A stretch of 64,000 bases of DNA, from positions 5,240,001 to 5,304,000 of the forward strand of contig JAMJFZ010000597.1 in NCBI GenBank assembly GCA_026225945.1, written 5' to 3'. Made by a program: the position numbers and the translations under genes. Positions within the stretch are counted from its first letter, which is position 1. The number at the start of each line of letters is the position of its first letter. The notes below the pieces were generated by a model. That model did not search any database. It saw nothing but the letters and a program-made list of their open reading frames with translations, and was not told the DNA's origin. Positions 33,301-43,974 of the stretch are shown piece by piece. Source of the stretch: Cricetomys ansorgei (taxonomy: Eukaryota > Chordata > Mammalia > Rodentia > Nesomyidae).

Positions 33301-34133
33301 CATCTTCAGTAGCCCTGGATATATTTGAGGGTGTCCCCAGCTCCTCCCCAAAAGGACCTCAAGTCCTACACAGAAGGTGGACACAGAGGAGAAGACATTT
33401 TTGGTGCTGGTTTGTGTAAAAAAACCCACCCCCTGTGGGCACTCTACCTGTTGGAGCTGGTTTGTTTCCATTACCCCAGGCATATACGAGCATTCATGCA
33501 GCACCCATGTTATTTCCAGACAGGTTTTAGATGCTCCCTGGTCCACAAAGCTCAGTTGAAATCTGGCATCCCAGCTAATGATGAAGGCATCTGGGACCCT
33601 AGAGGCAGCCAAGACTCCCTATAGCACGGGGAAGATTTTTTGTTGTTTTGCTTTGTTTTTGCTGTCCTGCAGTTGTGTATAGAGCTGACAGCTGGACTAT
33701 GGTAACCCTGATCCAGTCTCTCGTCTGCTTCCAAGCACTGAACTGTCATGGTCAACATAAGAACCTCCCTCCCTTCCCACTTCCCATGGCTCTTTCTGTC
33801 CTTCGCAGCACCTACTGCTGACTGCAAGGTGTTGTGTTGCACAGCTGTGTCTATTTCTTCAGTCTATGACAGACACTAACACAAAACTCCATTGTCACTC
33901 CCATTCACACAATGTCCTAGGAGCAGCACATGCACTGCACAGAGAAGACTCTTATAACTGTTTCTCGAATGAGTGAAACGAACTAATGTGACCAAATAAG
34001 AAGTAAGGGGGTCATGTGACACATCTCCTGCCTGGATGAATTCAGGACACTGCAAGATCTTCCTAGTGGCCACTGTGTTAAGAGTTGCTTGGGAAGAGGG
34101 AATTTCAACTGAAGACTCTCCCAGATCAGATTG
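30356..34133. other. Long unique stretch; no gene or repeat recognised
   Basis: About 3.8 kb without a definite feature. A vague sense MIR lies near 30490-30600. A T-rich run ending in CAG at 33672 looks like a splice acceptor, but no matching donor or coding frame follows. The longest frames (156 codons, minus, 33142-33612; 115 codons, several) have no domain resemblance. Confidence 0.4.
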
Positions 34134-34436
34134 GCCTGTGGCCGTATCTATAAGAGAGTGTCTTGATTGATAACTGATATGGGAGGGCACAGTCCACTGT
34201 GGGCAGTACCATTTCCTGGACAGGGGGAACTCTGCTTTGCTGTATAAGGAAGCAAGTGAGCCAGAGAGCAAGCCAGTACACAGAATTCCTCCATGGTTTC
34301 TGCTTCTATTCGTGTTCAAGCTACCATCCTGACTTCCCTCGATGATGGGTCTGGAAGTGTAAACTGAAATAGATCTTTTCCCTCCCTAAGTTGCTTTTGG
34401 TGCTGGTGTCTATCACAGCAATAGGGGGCAAACTAG
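34134..34436 (+). repeat. Rodent MaLR-type LTR, sense
   Basis: 'TATCTATAAGAGAGTGTCTT', 'GATTGATAACTGATATGGGA', 'GGGCACAGTCCACTGTGGGC', 'CTTCCCTCGATGATGGG', 'CCCTAAGTTGCTTTTGGTGC' and 'TCACAGCAATAGGGGGC'. This is the opposite orientation of the LTRs at 16.5-17.4 and 48.7-49.3 kb. Confidence 0.75.
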
Positions 34437-34624
34437 AACATCTGCAGGCCTATCTCAGTAGTCTTTAAAGTCATGGCAAACACAACAGAAGTCAAGAAGT
34501 TCGCTCCAAGCGTACTAAGGAAACAGGGAAGTCTATTCCAGATCATAGACTAGTAGTGATACTCAGGAGAGCTCCTAGGAGAATCACAGCGGGGATGGTG
34601 TGGGAACTGGGCACCCATGTGATT

Positions 34625-35022
34625 ACTGTACTGGGTTAAACAGCACCCTTCTAAGTTCATGTCTACCCAGAACTCGTGCCTGTATCTGAAAATAGAGTCA
34701 CAGAAGATGCTATTAGTTAAAGAGACCTATTAGTTAAAAGTGTGCCCTATTCCTGTGACTACATACTCCTAAGAAGAGAAAACAGATTCAAAGATGTGTG
34801 AAGGCAGCATCGGAAGATGCTGATGGAGAACAAATATGCTGCTCCCACCAGACATCAAAAAGAAACAAGGAAGACTTCTCTGGAGCCTTCACTGGGTTCC
34901 CGGTCCCACTGCACCTTGGCTTCAAACTCCTCGCCTCCACAACTCAAAGAATAAATTCCTGTTGTTTTAAGCCACCCACTCTTCAGTATTTTATTATGGA
35001 AGCCCTTGGAAACTGATACGCC
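34625..35022 (+). repeat. MaLR (MLT1/MST-like) LTR, sense
   Basis: 'ACTGGGTTAAACAGCACCC', 'GAACTCGTGCCTGTATCTGA', 'AAATAGAGTCACAGAAGATG', 'CCTTGGCTTCAAACTCCTCG', 'CCTCCACAACTCAAAG', AATAAA at about 34950, then 'GTTGTTTTAAGCCACCCACT' and 'TTATGGAAGCCCTTGGAAAC'. The whole LTR is present, ending in the family's 'aaactgatac' region. Confidence 0.75.
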
Positions 35023-35446
35023 CACCCAGTATACATCCTGCCAGGCTTACCTCATTTCCTTAATGCAATTCCCAAAACAATAAGGAAGTAGGCAAGCTCT
35101 CCTTCGCAGACATGCCTTCCTTGTCCACAGCCTCCTCAGGCATTCCCCGTGGTCAGAGAGATTAGCCTGCCTCAAAGCAAGGCCTCTCTCTGCCCAGATG
35201 TCTCCAAAGCCCCCACTCTCCCTGCACCTAACAGGAAAATCTACCCAGGGAGAATGCAGTGCAGAATATCTGAAAACTAATCCGGTTAGTAGCTCCTGTT
35301 TTCTTCACATCTTTATCACCTAGATCAGATGCAGGCCAGTGCCAAGAATCAGCAGACCATCAGTGCCAAGTTAATGGATAAAGTAAAACCGTCAGTATAG
35401 AAAGTCAAACTCCAGTGTTTGGTCAGGTTGTTAAACCCCAGGGAAC
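35023..35446. other. Unique sequence, no feature seen
   Basis: No repeat or gene recognised between the LTR and the B4. Confidence 0.4.
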
Positions 35447-35660
35447 GCTAGGGGTGTATGTCAGCTGGCAGAGTGCTAGCCTAGCATGCACAGAGCCCTG
35501 GGCTCAATCTCCAGTACCACATAAACTGTAATCCCAGCACTCAGGAGGTGGAGGCAGGAAAATCAGAAGTTGAAGGTCATTCTTGGCTACACAGCAAGTC
35601 TGAGACCATCCTGGGCTACATGAGACCTCATCTTCAAAAGAGAAAAAAGAGAAAAAAGAA
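35447..35660 (+). repeat. B4 SINE, sense
   Basis: 'GGGTGTATGTCAGCTGGCAG', 'TAGCATGCACAGAGCCCTGG', 'GCTCAATCTCCAGTACCACA', 'TAATCCCAGCACTCAGGAGG', 'CCATCCTGGGCTACATGAGA' and an A-rich (AGAAAAAAG) tail. The ID-like head plus B1-like body is well preserved. Confidence 0.92.
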
Positions 35661-35819
35661 ACAGTCCAAAGCTGAGACTACACCACCCGCATTGTGGTTT
35701 AACCCTAGAATTGTGCGCTACACATGTTATACGTGCTGTACCCTATACGTGGCCACCCACACACCTGCCATCCGCCTCACCTCTGAACAAGATGGCATTC
35801 TGGGGTAAAAGTGTTGAAA

Positions 35820-36180
35820 TAGAAAATGTGAACCTCTCGCTGGCGCCAGCTCTATTTCAATTGATTTTTTTTTTCAGTTTGTATGTGGAAGTTGTGCCAT
35901 GCGACTACAGACCATGTCACCAATCCTGCATGATGCCCGTCGCCAGCAGCTTGTACTTAGCAGCGGCAACTACCAGGGTTCATGAAGATTGTGAAGCGGA
36001 GCACAGTACTTTATCTGCAGAGACCAAACCCTTCACGAGGCGTTGGCCCACTTGCCATTATTTGAAGCTAATAGGCTGCTAATGCCACTAGTTATGAGTG
36101 ACAGGCAAATGTGCATGAAAGTGCTATGCTAAATCATCCCAGATGTTGCACCTGGTACGTTTTACAGCTTAAAAAACAAA
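35820..36180. promoter_or_regulatory. Possible conserved non-coding element
   Basis: Repeat-free, keeps several CpGs, and is dense in homeodomain-like motifs: two TAAT cores (about 36069 and 36079), TGACAG (36099-36104, MEIS/TGIF type) and AAATGTGCATG. A T10 run ending CAG at 35877 resembles a splice acceptor. Inference only, not a gene call. Confidence 0.3.
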
Positions 36181-36624
36181 GAAAACAGTGTTTAGCTTGT
36201 ATTAATAGCATATACACGCTCTCCATCCCCAACAAACAAATGCTGAGCACATGTTTTAAGAGTATCAGTCTAAAATGACACTGTGTTGTTAGTCAGTGCA
36301 GAAGACGATAATGTTCTGAGATACTGGTGGCAGTGTGTGTGCCTCTCCCAGGTGTCAGGACACCGGTGGTGGCGGCCTTTGGAGACTGTCCAGCCCAGCT
36401 GTTTTTATGCTGTTTCCAGAAACTCCAGGATGCCACCAGCATGCTTCCAGGTCCCTGCTAACAAGGAGTACCTCTGAAACCACATCTCTCTTCACCCAGA
36501 AAGATGGCTACACATTTGATCTGTTTTATTCTGGCAGTACTATGCCAGATCTCATTCTTCAAAGGGTTATGTTGGATTTTCCTACGTGTAGTGATTATTT
36601 CTCTTAGCAAACATGGATGGTATA

Positions 36625-36835
36625 AACAGAGGTTAGAATCCATGCTTGTCTCGGCCACTTATCAGCTATGTGACTTTGGAAAAACTACTTACCTTCTCTG
36701 TGCCTCTGTTTATTTACCTGGAAACAATGAAGGTTAACAGTGTCTACCTAAAGTGTTATAAAGATTATATAAATCAGCATTTGTGAGACACAGAACCAGG
36801 TTTGGCACATGCTAAGCCTTAGTGGACTGCTAGCT
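36625..36835 (+). repeat. MIR SINE fossil, sense
   Basis: 'CGGCCACTTATCAGCTATGT', 'GACTTTGGAAAAACTACTTA', 'CCTTCTCTGTGCCTCTGTTT', 'GTGTTATAAAGATTATATAA' and 'GGTTTGGCACATGCTAAGCC' in sense MIR order; one of the best preserved MIRs here. Confidence 0.9.
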
Positions 36836-36867
36836 ACAATCTTGGTTATTTTGTGTCCACACTATTA

Positions 36868-36950
36868 GGGTGGGGTAATCAGGACCCAGAGCAACAAAGC
36901 AACTGTCTGAAATTACTTGGATGGTGGCCCAGACCCTTCAGTTCCAAGAA
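36868..36950 (-). repeat. MIR fragment, antisense (tentative)
   Basis: 'GGTAATCAGGACCCAGAGC' and 'CTGTCTGAAATTACTTGG' loosely match the antisense MIR core. Confidence 0.4.
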
Positions 36951-37105
36951 CAACACAGTGTGACATCAGATGACTGGCTCTATTGACCACCCAGCTACCA
37001 TAACATGTGTTGATGACACAGCTGTCCCGGTGTATCTGCTTGAAATGTCCCCATATGGGATTGCATGATGGGAAGAGAAAGCAGCTGAGACAGGGGGTAT
37101 ACATG

Positions 37106-37205
37106 TGGACCAGGGTGGATATAGACCAGAGATAGGAGGAGGAGGAATATGGACCAGTGGCAGAAGGTGAGAGGATGTGGACCAGAGGCAGGAGATAGAT
37201 GGTGT
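37106..37205. repeat. 28-bp minisatellite, three units plus a partial
   Basis: T(A/G)GACCAG begins units at 37122, 37150 and 37178, with a 16-bp partial unit before. Units are purine-rich and diverged. Confidence 0.8.
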
Positions 37206-39499
37206 AGACTAACCCACACCACTACTTCTGAGCCAAGTTTCCCACTTCCCGCCATGTGTCTAGGAAAGACACACCTATCCTGGTTTCTAGTTGCTTGTTT
37301 CTTCCACACATCACGATGCTTCCCAGACAGAGGCTGGTGATGAATCCTACAATCAATGTGAACTTTCAACATGGTGCTTTTAAAAAAAAAAAATCACCCC
37401 TGAAGAGTGTTATTAAATCGATGATGAGTCTTACAAACGGTAGCATATTAAATACAGAGGAAAAGCACCTTGCTGTGGGCGTGGTAGAAATCTATGTTCT
37501 CGAGGTAAAAAAGAAACAAAGTGAGGGAAAATGGCTCAGTGGTGCTGTTCCATACCTGTTGGTGACTAACTATGAGCATCTTGCACCTCCTTGGCGTCAA
37601 GTAGGCTGTGGAGGCTCCGGGGAAGGAACACTACTGCTCCCAGGGTGGGGTGGGGAATGCCCTGGGCAGGCAGAGGCTTATACTTGGAGTCATGTAGCGT
37701 CAACACGAGTCTCCCCAGACTAGGGAGTTGGAAAACCCCGCCTAACCTCAGAGTTTCCTGGCCAGCAGCCTCAGCAGCCTGGGTCTGGGAGCTCCTAGGC
37801 TAACTAACTAAGGAGGAGCTGGGTTCACCCAGCTGCCCTGGCCGAGTTTACACACTAAAGGTGGGATGCAGTCCCACCTGTCTACTGATTCACAGGCTCA
37901 GGGGGAAAATAATACCCTCTACGAGGAAGTCACTGCAGCCCCACATCAGGACCCCACCGTCTAAGGCACTGCCATACTTACTTATGAGTCTAGAGCATTC
38001 TTCAGCCTTGCCAGAGAAGTTTCAAGATAGGGCATGGCCTGCCTGGGCATGAGCCTCAGTTCAGTCACCTCTCAGCCTCAGAGAGGCTCAGGAGGGGAGT
38101 GAAAGAAAGGAGAGACAATGAATGCTAGGAATGCAACATAGCATCCAGCATGTTCTCTCTCGTGCCAGCTTAAACATTGCCCTTGCCCGGAAAAAATCTA
38201 GACAGCATTGGAAGTTCAGCCCCACCACCTCCATGGGGCCCTCCCTGGCTGTCACCCCTTCTCTGGCCCAGCTGCCTCTGCTTTTGATATATAGATACAG
38301 CATAGGGTCTCATATCTCCATCTGCTGTGTGCCTAAGACTACAACTGTCAGCTGGTATTCCTCATGGGGGTGGGGCTGCACAACATCAGGGACAGATGCA
38401 AGGCTGTCACTGTGCTCCCAGCCCCCCAGAATAAGTCCTAATACCAAGGACACCCCATTTTAATGCTTAAAGAGGACTGAATGGGATGGAACAGACTTTC
38501 AAAGCGTGGAAACTACTAGCTGGAGGCAGGTTCCAGAAGAATAATTAGTGTACAAGAATATCATAATTGAGTGCCTCTTTCGTACTGGGGAGGAGGGTTC
38601 GGGGGGTATGCCAATTAATTCACCAACTAGCATCCAACGGCTTAGAGGCTTGGAATAAACAGAACTCCCTGGGAACAGGGGACCAGGGAAAGTTCTCTGA
38701 GCCCTGTCTGTGGAAGAATCCTTTATCAAAACCCACAGGGAGTTTCTGGTCATACTCTGTCCACCCAGCTCTGAGTGGCCAGGCTCCATGGCAGGTGCTG
38801 TGCTATGGGAAACAGGGACCAGATCACCACACATTCAGCCCAGCAGCAGCAACTGTGGGCAGTTCACGTGTCCACCTGCCTCCCCTGCACCTCAGAGCCC
38901 TCTAGGTTCAGGGAGCAAAATCACTGGGTCCCCTGCTATGCTTTCCCCTGTGGTTCTGCTGGCCTTCTCGCCAGGAGCAAGGTGGTCTTGGCATAATGTG
39001 TCACAATTCCTCCACGGGGGAGTCAAGAAAAGTTTGCAGCTCAGCTGCCCAAGGTCTCACCTGGCAGAGGCCACTTGGCCAACACCTGCCAGGGAAAACT
39101 CATTTTATTTAACCTTTCCTTCTGTGATGGCCTTTTAACACAAAAGTCGCTTAAGGCCGACAGTAGAAAATACATTTGACTGGAATCATGCATAACCCAA
39201 AGACCATTTGCCTTTGCTTATCAGCTCTTGGTGGATTCATCATCTTTATTAAAAATCCATGAAGGAAAGCAGCTTCATAGTCCCGGGCACCCTTTCCAGA
39301 GAGGCAAGGAAGAAAGGGAAGAAGAAGGGGAACACAGGTCCAGGCGTGGGCACGGCCACCTCTCCTTCAGCAGTAGTGGAAAGAGTCTTTCTCTCCTCCA
39401 CCCACAAAACCATCCAGCCAACTTCACATTCTAGGACTGAAAAATCACCCTTGTTTTTTTTCCAAATGAAGCATCATGCTGTGGGTAAAGAAAGTAGTC
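37206..39499. other. Long unique stretch, no feature seen
   Basis: About 2.3 kb without a definite feature apart from an A-run at 37383-37393. Frames of up to 155 codons on the plus strand (37256-37723; 38710-39138) have no domain resemblance. 39130-39250 contains CTTATCAG (GATA-like) in unique sequence. Confidence 0.4.
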
Positions 39500-39670
39500 T
39501 GTAATGGTACAACTCTGACCAGATTCCTGCATAGCCAATGACAAGCAGGGACCCTGGGGCAAGTTATTTATGCTTTATGATACTCAGTTATTTATCCTAC
39601 AAAATGGGTTTAGCAGTCCTGACTTCATAGACTCTCTGTTAGGAATAAGTGAGAAAGCTAATATGAATGC
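39500..39670 (+). repeat. MIR SINE fossil, sense
   Basis: 'CAACTCTGACCAGATTCC', 'CCTGGGGCAAGTTATTTATG', 'TCAGTTATTTATCCTACAAA', 'ATGGGTTTAGCAGTCCTGAC' follow sense MIR order. Confidence 0.7.
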
Positions 39671-40154
39671 CGGGCAGGGCCGGGAAAGAGGCTGGTATCT
39701 GGTGAAAGTGGGTTCCTCCGCAAACTCAGCCCATGAAGCACACTGCTGAGGAAAGCCTCTCTGGTCCAGCTCTCTCACAGAACAGTGCTAAAAACAAACC
39801 TCCCCTGAAGCTTTCCAGGGGTCATGGGTGTGGTGCCGCCTCTGGAAATTTCCAAGCAGTAAGGGAGTGAGCTGCCGCTGGGCAGAGCCAACCAGGGAGC
39901 AGCAGTCTGTGTAGAAAGGGCAGGGGGATGAGAACAGGATGCTGAGGAAGAGAAAATAACATGGCTGCCACCCACCTGTCCATCTCACCTCCCAACAGAT
40001 GCATGGGAGGGCAGTTGTCAGAGGACCTCAATGTCCCAAGGGAAAGCCACACCCTAGAGGTAAAGGATCTGTCCAATGCCCTGCAATGAATGCTGTGGAG
40101 AAAGTTCTGGCCAGGCCGCCTGAGTGGGCACACACGTCACCCTTCTCTTCTTTA
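39671..40154. other. Unique sequence, no feature seen
   Basis: No repeat or gene recognised. Confidence 0.4.
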
Positions 40155-40325
40155 CTTACTCATTCACTTATTTATTTATTTATTTGGGTTTTGTTTGGTT
40201 GTTTATTTGTCTGTGACAGGGTCTCACACTATAGTCCAGACTGATGTTGAACTTACCCTGTAGCCTAGGTTAACTTCAGACTCAAGGCAATCCCCCTGCC
40301 TCAGCCTCCAGAATATGGGACCACT
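40155..40325 (-). repeat. Old B1 (PB1-type) SINE, antisense, with (TTTA)n tail
   Basis: (TTTA)n at about 40166-40185 (complement of the A-rich tail), then 'GACAGGGTCTCACACTATAG', 'TCCAGACTGATGTTGAACTT', 'GTAGCCTAGGTTAACTTCAG', 'CTGCCTCAGCCTCCAGAATA'. No internal B1 29-bp duplication is evident, which suits an old copy. Confidence 0.85.
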
Positions 40326-40329
40326 GTCT

Positions 40330-40680
40330 ACATTCATTTGTTAATGTCACCCTAGCAAAGTAGCCGCAGATGGAATGCCCTAAAAATGGGAACTTTCTGT
40401 CTCACAATTCTGAAAGATGTAAACTCTAAGCCACTGTGCCAGCCGGAGGGCCTCCTGAAGGCTGTTCTACAAGGATCCATCCGTATCTGTCCCTGTCACT
40501 TGCAGATTAGGTCTATTTCCTTTCTCTTCACTCATCTTTTCCCTATGTATGTCTGTCTGTCTGTCTGTCCGTACAAACTTCCCCAGTCCTGCTATATTAG
40601 AGCCTTTCCTCATGCTCTCTTTGTAACTTAATTTGTTCTATAAGTATCTCCAATCAGTTGACCAGCTGAGGCTCCTGGGT
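40330..40680 (-). repeat. MaLR (MLT1/MST-like) LTR, antisense
   Basis: 'CACCCTAGCAAAGTAGCCGC', 'CTTTCTGTCTCACAATTCTG', 'GGAGGGCCTCCTGAAGGCTG' and 'CAAACTTCCCCAGTCCTGC' match the reverse complement of the LTR type seen in sense at 34.6-35.0 kb. A (CTGT)n run sits at 40551-40569. Confidence 0.55.
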
Positions 40681-42169
40681 GAGGAGTCCATGAAATCTGT
40701 ATAGAAGGATCCAGTTGGTCCTCAACCCTAGAGCCTGGGCCTTCCAGCACATAAAACTGGAGCTGTGGGTCTTATTCCAGAAACACCCACCACTGTTAAC
40801 ACTGAACCAGGCTCTGCCTCTCACACACCAACCCTGTGACATACAGCACAGCATCATTTCAAAGTTCTGGGGGTGGTCCCATGGGGGCTTCTGCAAGTAG
40901 CAAAGTGAGCCTGGAGATGAACACAGTATATAATTTATCATAAAATGCCACAGGGGAAAAGATCCACTTATGTTCATCCAAGTACTAAGTGCATACTTTA
41001 ATCCTTATTTTAGCGCTGGGCACCTGCAGCCTGACAGAAGCCATTTTTCCTGAGTCCTTTGCAGCAAAATAGCAGAGTAAACTTGAGCTTGAGCTTGCCT
41101 CCTTCACGTCCCCTGTCTGAGGCTGCATGAGAAAACTGAATGGTCCTCATGCACAGAGATGGAGGAAGAGATACACTACTACCTGGGTTCCTATGAGTGC
41201 CTCTCTCTCTGAGAGAGCTTCCTCCTTTATTACGGGCTTCAGCCTTGCCTACAAATAAGATTGCCCTGCTAAATGACTGGATCCACGTGGCCTGGTTCAA
41301 ATCAGCTCTTCATTTTCCACCTCCCTGCATCTGGAACTCGGCTGTCCCTGACTCTGTTGCTGCACCACAACTTCAGCCTGCAGTCTGTTCCCCCAGAAGC
41401 TTTGTTCCATTTGTCTAAATAAGGCCCCTTGGCAGAAGAACTGGCAAGAGCTGGGAAGCCAGCCCTGCTGCCTCTCACAGCCACTGCAAAGACTGCTTCC
41501 AGCCACCAACCCCATGGGAAAGGCCCCAAGTAGTTCCCTATTTGCGAGTCTGACACTGAAGCTGCAAAAGGATTTAGATGCTCGGATGGAACTGGCACTA
41601 ACCACACCCCTCTCTCTGCAGACAAGAAGCCATACCACCTGGCCATCTGTATCCTCTAGTCACAAGAAAGAAACTGAGGCTGCAGTAGGTGGGGGTCAGG
41701 GAAGTCATGCTTAGTGTGAGGCTGAGGTTCGAGTCTAATGGGATTCAAATCCAACCTCCTGTGCCAAGCCTAACACTCCCTCCACCCGGCCCTGCCTCCC
41801 CAACACCACACGTTGGTGGAAACTATTCTGAGGACTCAAAGCCACTCTTTTCTATCCAAGACTATAAATATCTAGAGAGAGGGAGATGGGATGAGAAAAC
41901 AGACATCCTTTCCCGGGATTTGAGAGCAAAAATTTTTCTTGCAAAGCTCCCAAAAGTATTTTGAGTTCTGAACAGCAGAACCTGTAAAGGGGCGGGTGGG
42001 GAGAGGGAGAAACAAGGGCATAAAGGGAACTTCACTGATGAGACATTGTAGCCACTACAGTTGGTGCCAATAAGGAAGTCCCAGAATCAAAAGCTAGAGC
42101 CTAATGTCTTCACCTTGCTCAACTCCTGCAGGAGCCTTCTGGGGTGACAGCGTTATGATGTAAATCCAA
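40681..42169. other. Unique sequence with one half of a dispersed 32-bp repeat
   Basis: No gene recognised. The 32-mer at 41141-41172 (TGGTCCTCATGCACAGAGAT then GGAGGAAGAGAT) recurs at 42354-42385 with one mismatch. Overlapping minus-strand frames of 113-114 codons at 41297-41646 lack domain resemblance. Confidence 0.4.
41141..41172 (+). repeat. Dispersed direct repeat, copy 1
   Basis: Near-identical 32-bp sequence to 42354-42385 (one difference), same orientation, about 1.2 kb apart. Weaker similarity extends about 12 bp further left (TG-GAAAAC block). Confidence 0.85.
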
Positions 42170-42250
42170 TGTTACTGTTGGAGAAACTTGAGCACAAAGA
42201 GGTGAAGGGCTTGTCCAAGGCTACTGAGCCTGTAAGCTTTCACTACCAAT
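42170..42250 (-). repeat. MIR fragment, antisense
   Basis: 'GGAGAAACTTGAGCACAAAG' and 'AGGTGAAGGGCTTGTCCAAG' match the antisense MIR core. Confidence 0.65.
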
Positions 42251-42353
42251 GCCCAGCCCAAATTCCAGTGCACAGTGCCTCTAGTGAACAGCCCAGCTGA
42301 TTCTCCACCCAGCTCTTGGGAACTGACACTGGAAATCTAATGTGAAAACCAAG

Positions 42354-42385
42354 TGGTCCTCATGCACAGAGATGGAAGAAGAGAT
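42354..42385 (+). repeat. Dispersed direct repeat, copy 2
   Basis: Partner of the copy at 41141-41172; one G-to-A difference. Confidence 0.85.
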
Positions 42386-42734
42386 TTCATCAACCCTATA
42401 ACCCATCCTACATCCACAGAGCCCAGGAGTGTGTTGCTAAGAGGACTCCTAATGGCTCCACAGCTTGCAAACCTTTTCTTCTGCATCTCCTATTCTTCCC
42501 CATGGCCCTCTGCACACCCTCTGCCTTCCTCCAGGGCTGCAAGAGGCACTGTCTCAAATGCAAACCAAAAGCTGCCACTGCTACTCAGAGTGCTATGATG
42601 GCCCCAAGTCCAGAACAAACTAGTTACTGATCAGGTTGTTGAGGATTAGATGTCAGTTTTTCTACGGAAACTGTGCTGACCCAGCCCACACGGCACTGAT
42701 CCAGAATGAACTCAGCTGGGTTTACTTCAGGATG

Positions 42735-42910
42735 CATTAGCCTTGTGTGACTACTAAATTAGGTATGTTAATTAAATTAAAAAGTTGCGTTAGCCACATT
42801 TTGAGGGTTGATAAGTGACACATTTCTACTGGATATGTGCTAAACACCGCAGATGGAGACCTTCCACTTTGCTGAAGAACCATGGCTTCTTTAGACAGCC
42901 CTGATGTAGA
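42735..42910 (-). repeat. hAT-type (MER-class) DNA transposon fossil
   Basis: 'GTGTGACTACTAAATTAGG', 'TTAATTAAATTAAAAAGTTG', 'CGTTAGCCACATTTTGAGGG' and 'AGACAGCCCTGATGTAG' resemble an old non-autonomous hAT element with the 'tagccacat' and 'ggacagcgc' motifs. Subfamily not resolved. Confidence 0.45.
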
Positions 42911-43524
42911 CCCTAACACAGAACTACACCACTGCATAGGACAATGCATTCACTCAAAGGGAAAATCCTGGTACTTCAACATACTAATTCTTTTAAGAGA
43001 AGTTGTAGTACTCTGATCTTATAGATTCCAATCTGTACTAGAGGTGATACTTCCTAACCATCAGACCACTAGTTATATGTCTCAGTTTCCCCAATCTGGA
43101 CCAAGGGGATAATGTTCTCTTCCCAGATCTCTATCATAACAAAGTGATGGGATGCACTGCACCCCGGGTACCCACTCTGCTACTTTCCTACAGTGCTACC
43201 TGCTATGCAGTGGTGGCTGACACTGCCTACTCTAATCAACCACTAGTGATGGCTGCTAGCTAGCCTAGTGGAGGACTCATTGCAAAGGATAAGTGGAGAC
43301 AAAGGATGCCTCTAGGTTGTGGCCTCAGTCATCCTTCCTCCATCCTTCATCTTGGTCCCTGCATTATAGTGATCTAAGGCCACGTGCAAGCATGAGGGTA
43401 ACTGCCTCAATAGCAGCTGCTTGTGGGGAAAAGAATAAGAGGAAGAGAAGGCTGAGCATCACACTAGGTTGACCTGAGAAAAGAGGAGAAGCCTTTGAAC
43501 CACCGAGGGATCCAGCCATTCATT
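42911..43524. other. Unique sequence, no feature seen
   Basis: No repeat or gene recognised. Confidence 0.4.
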
Positions 43525-43640
43525 CACTGAACCTCAGTGCTGAAGGGCCTCATGTTTGGTGTGGAGGAGACAGATGAATACGGCTTGCCCCTCCATCCTC
43601 CAGGAAGTAGTGTTGAGACTCACAGAAATAAACTCAACCA
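43525..43640 (-). repeat. L2 3'-end fossil, antisense
   Basis: 'CATTCATTCACTGAACCTCA', 'GGTGTGGAGGAGACAGATGA' and 'GCCCCTCCATCCTCCAGGAA' follow the antisense L2 3' end. Confidence 0.5.
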
Positions 43641-43974
43641 CTCATGTGCTAAATGCTCGTTCCTTGGGAGGTTCAGAGGCTCTCGGGAGCTTGGAAACTA
43701 GATAGTGGGTAAAGGGTTTGGGGAATAGAAGCGGGAAAGATCCAAATGTCTTCCTAGAGGTGGTGCTTGCAAGACAGGTGGGGAAGTGTTTGGGGAGCTT
43801 GCTGGGTACTAATGTGAGAAGTGGGTGGAGCCTGAAGTCTCGGGAAAGCATGCCTTTGGCATGCAACAAACACTCATACAGTAAGGATCATTTATGCATT
43901 CTAAAAAGTTTGAAACTATGCAAAATGAGAGTCTTGATTAGGCCCTGAGATTATATAGGGTTAATACATGAGTT

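Noticed and set aside
33640..33705. Splice-acceptor-like T-rich run ending in CAG at 33672
   Set aside because: The next GT-type donor is only about 30 bp on, and no supported coding frame follows. T-rich runs with CAG are common by chance.
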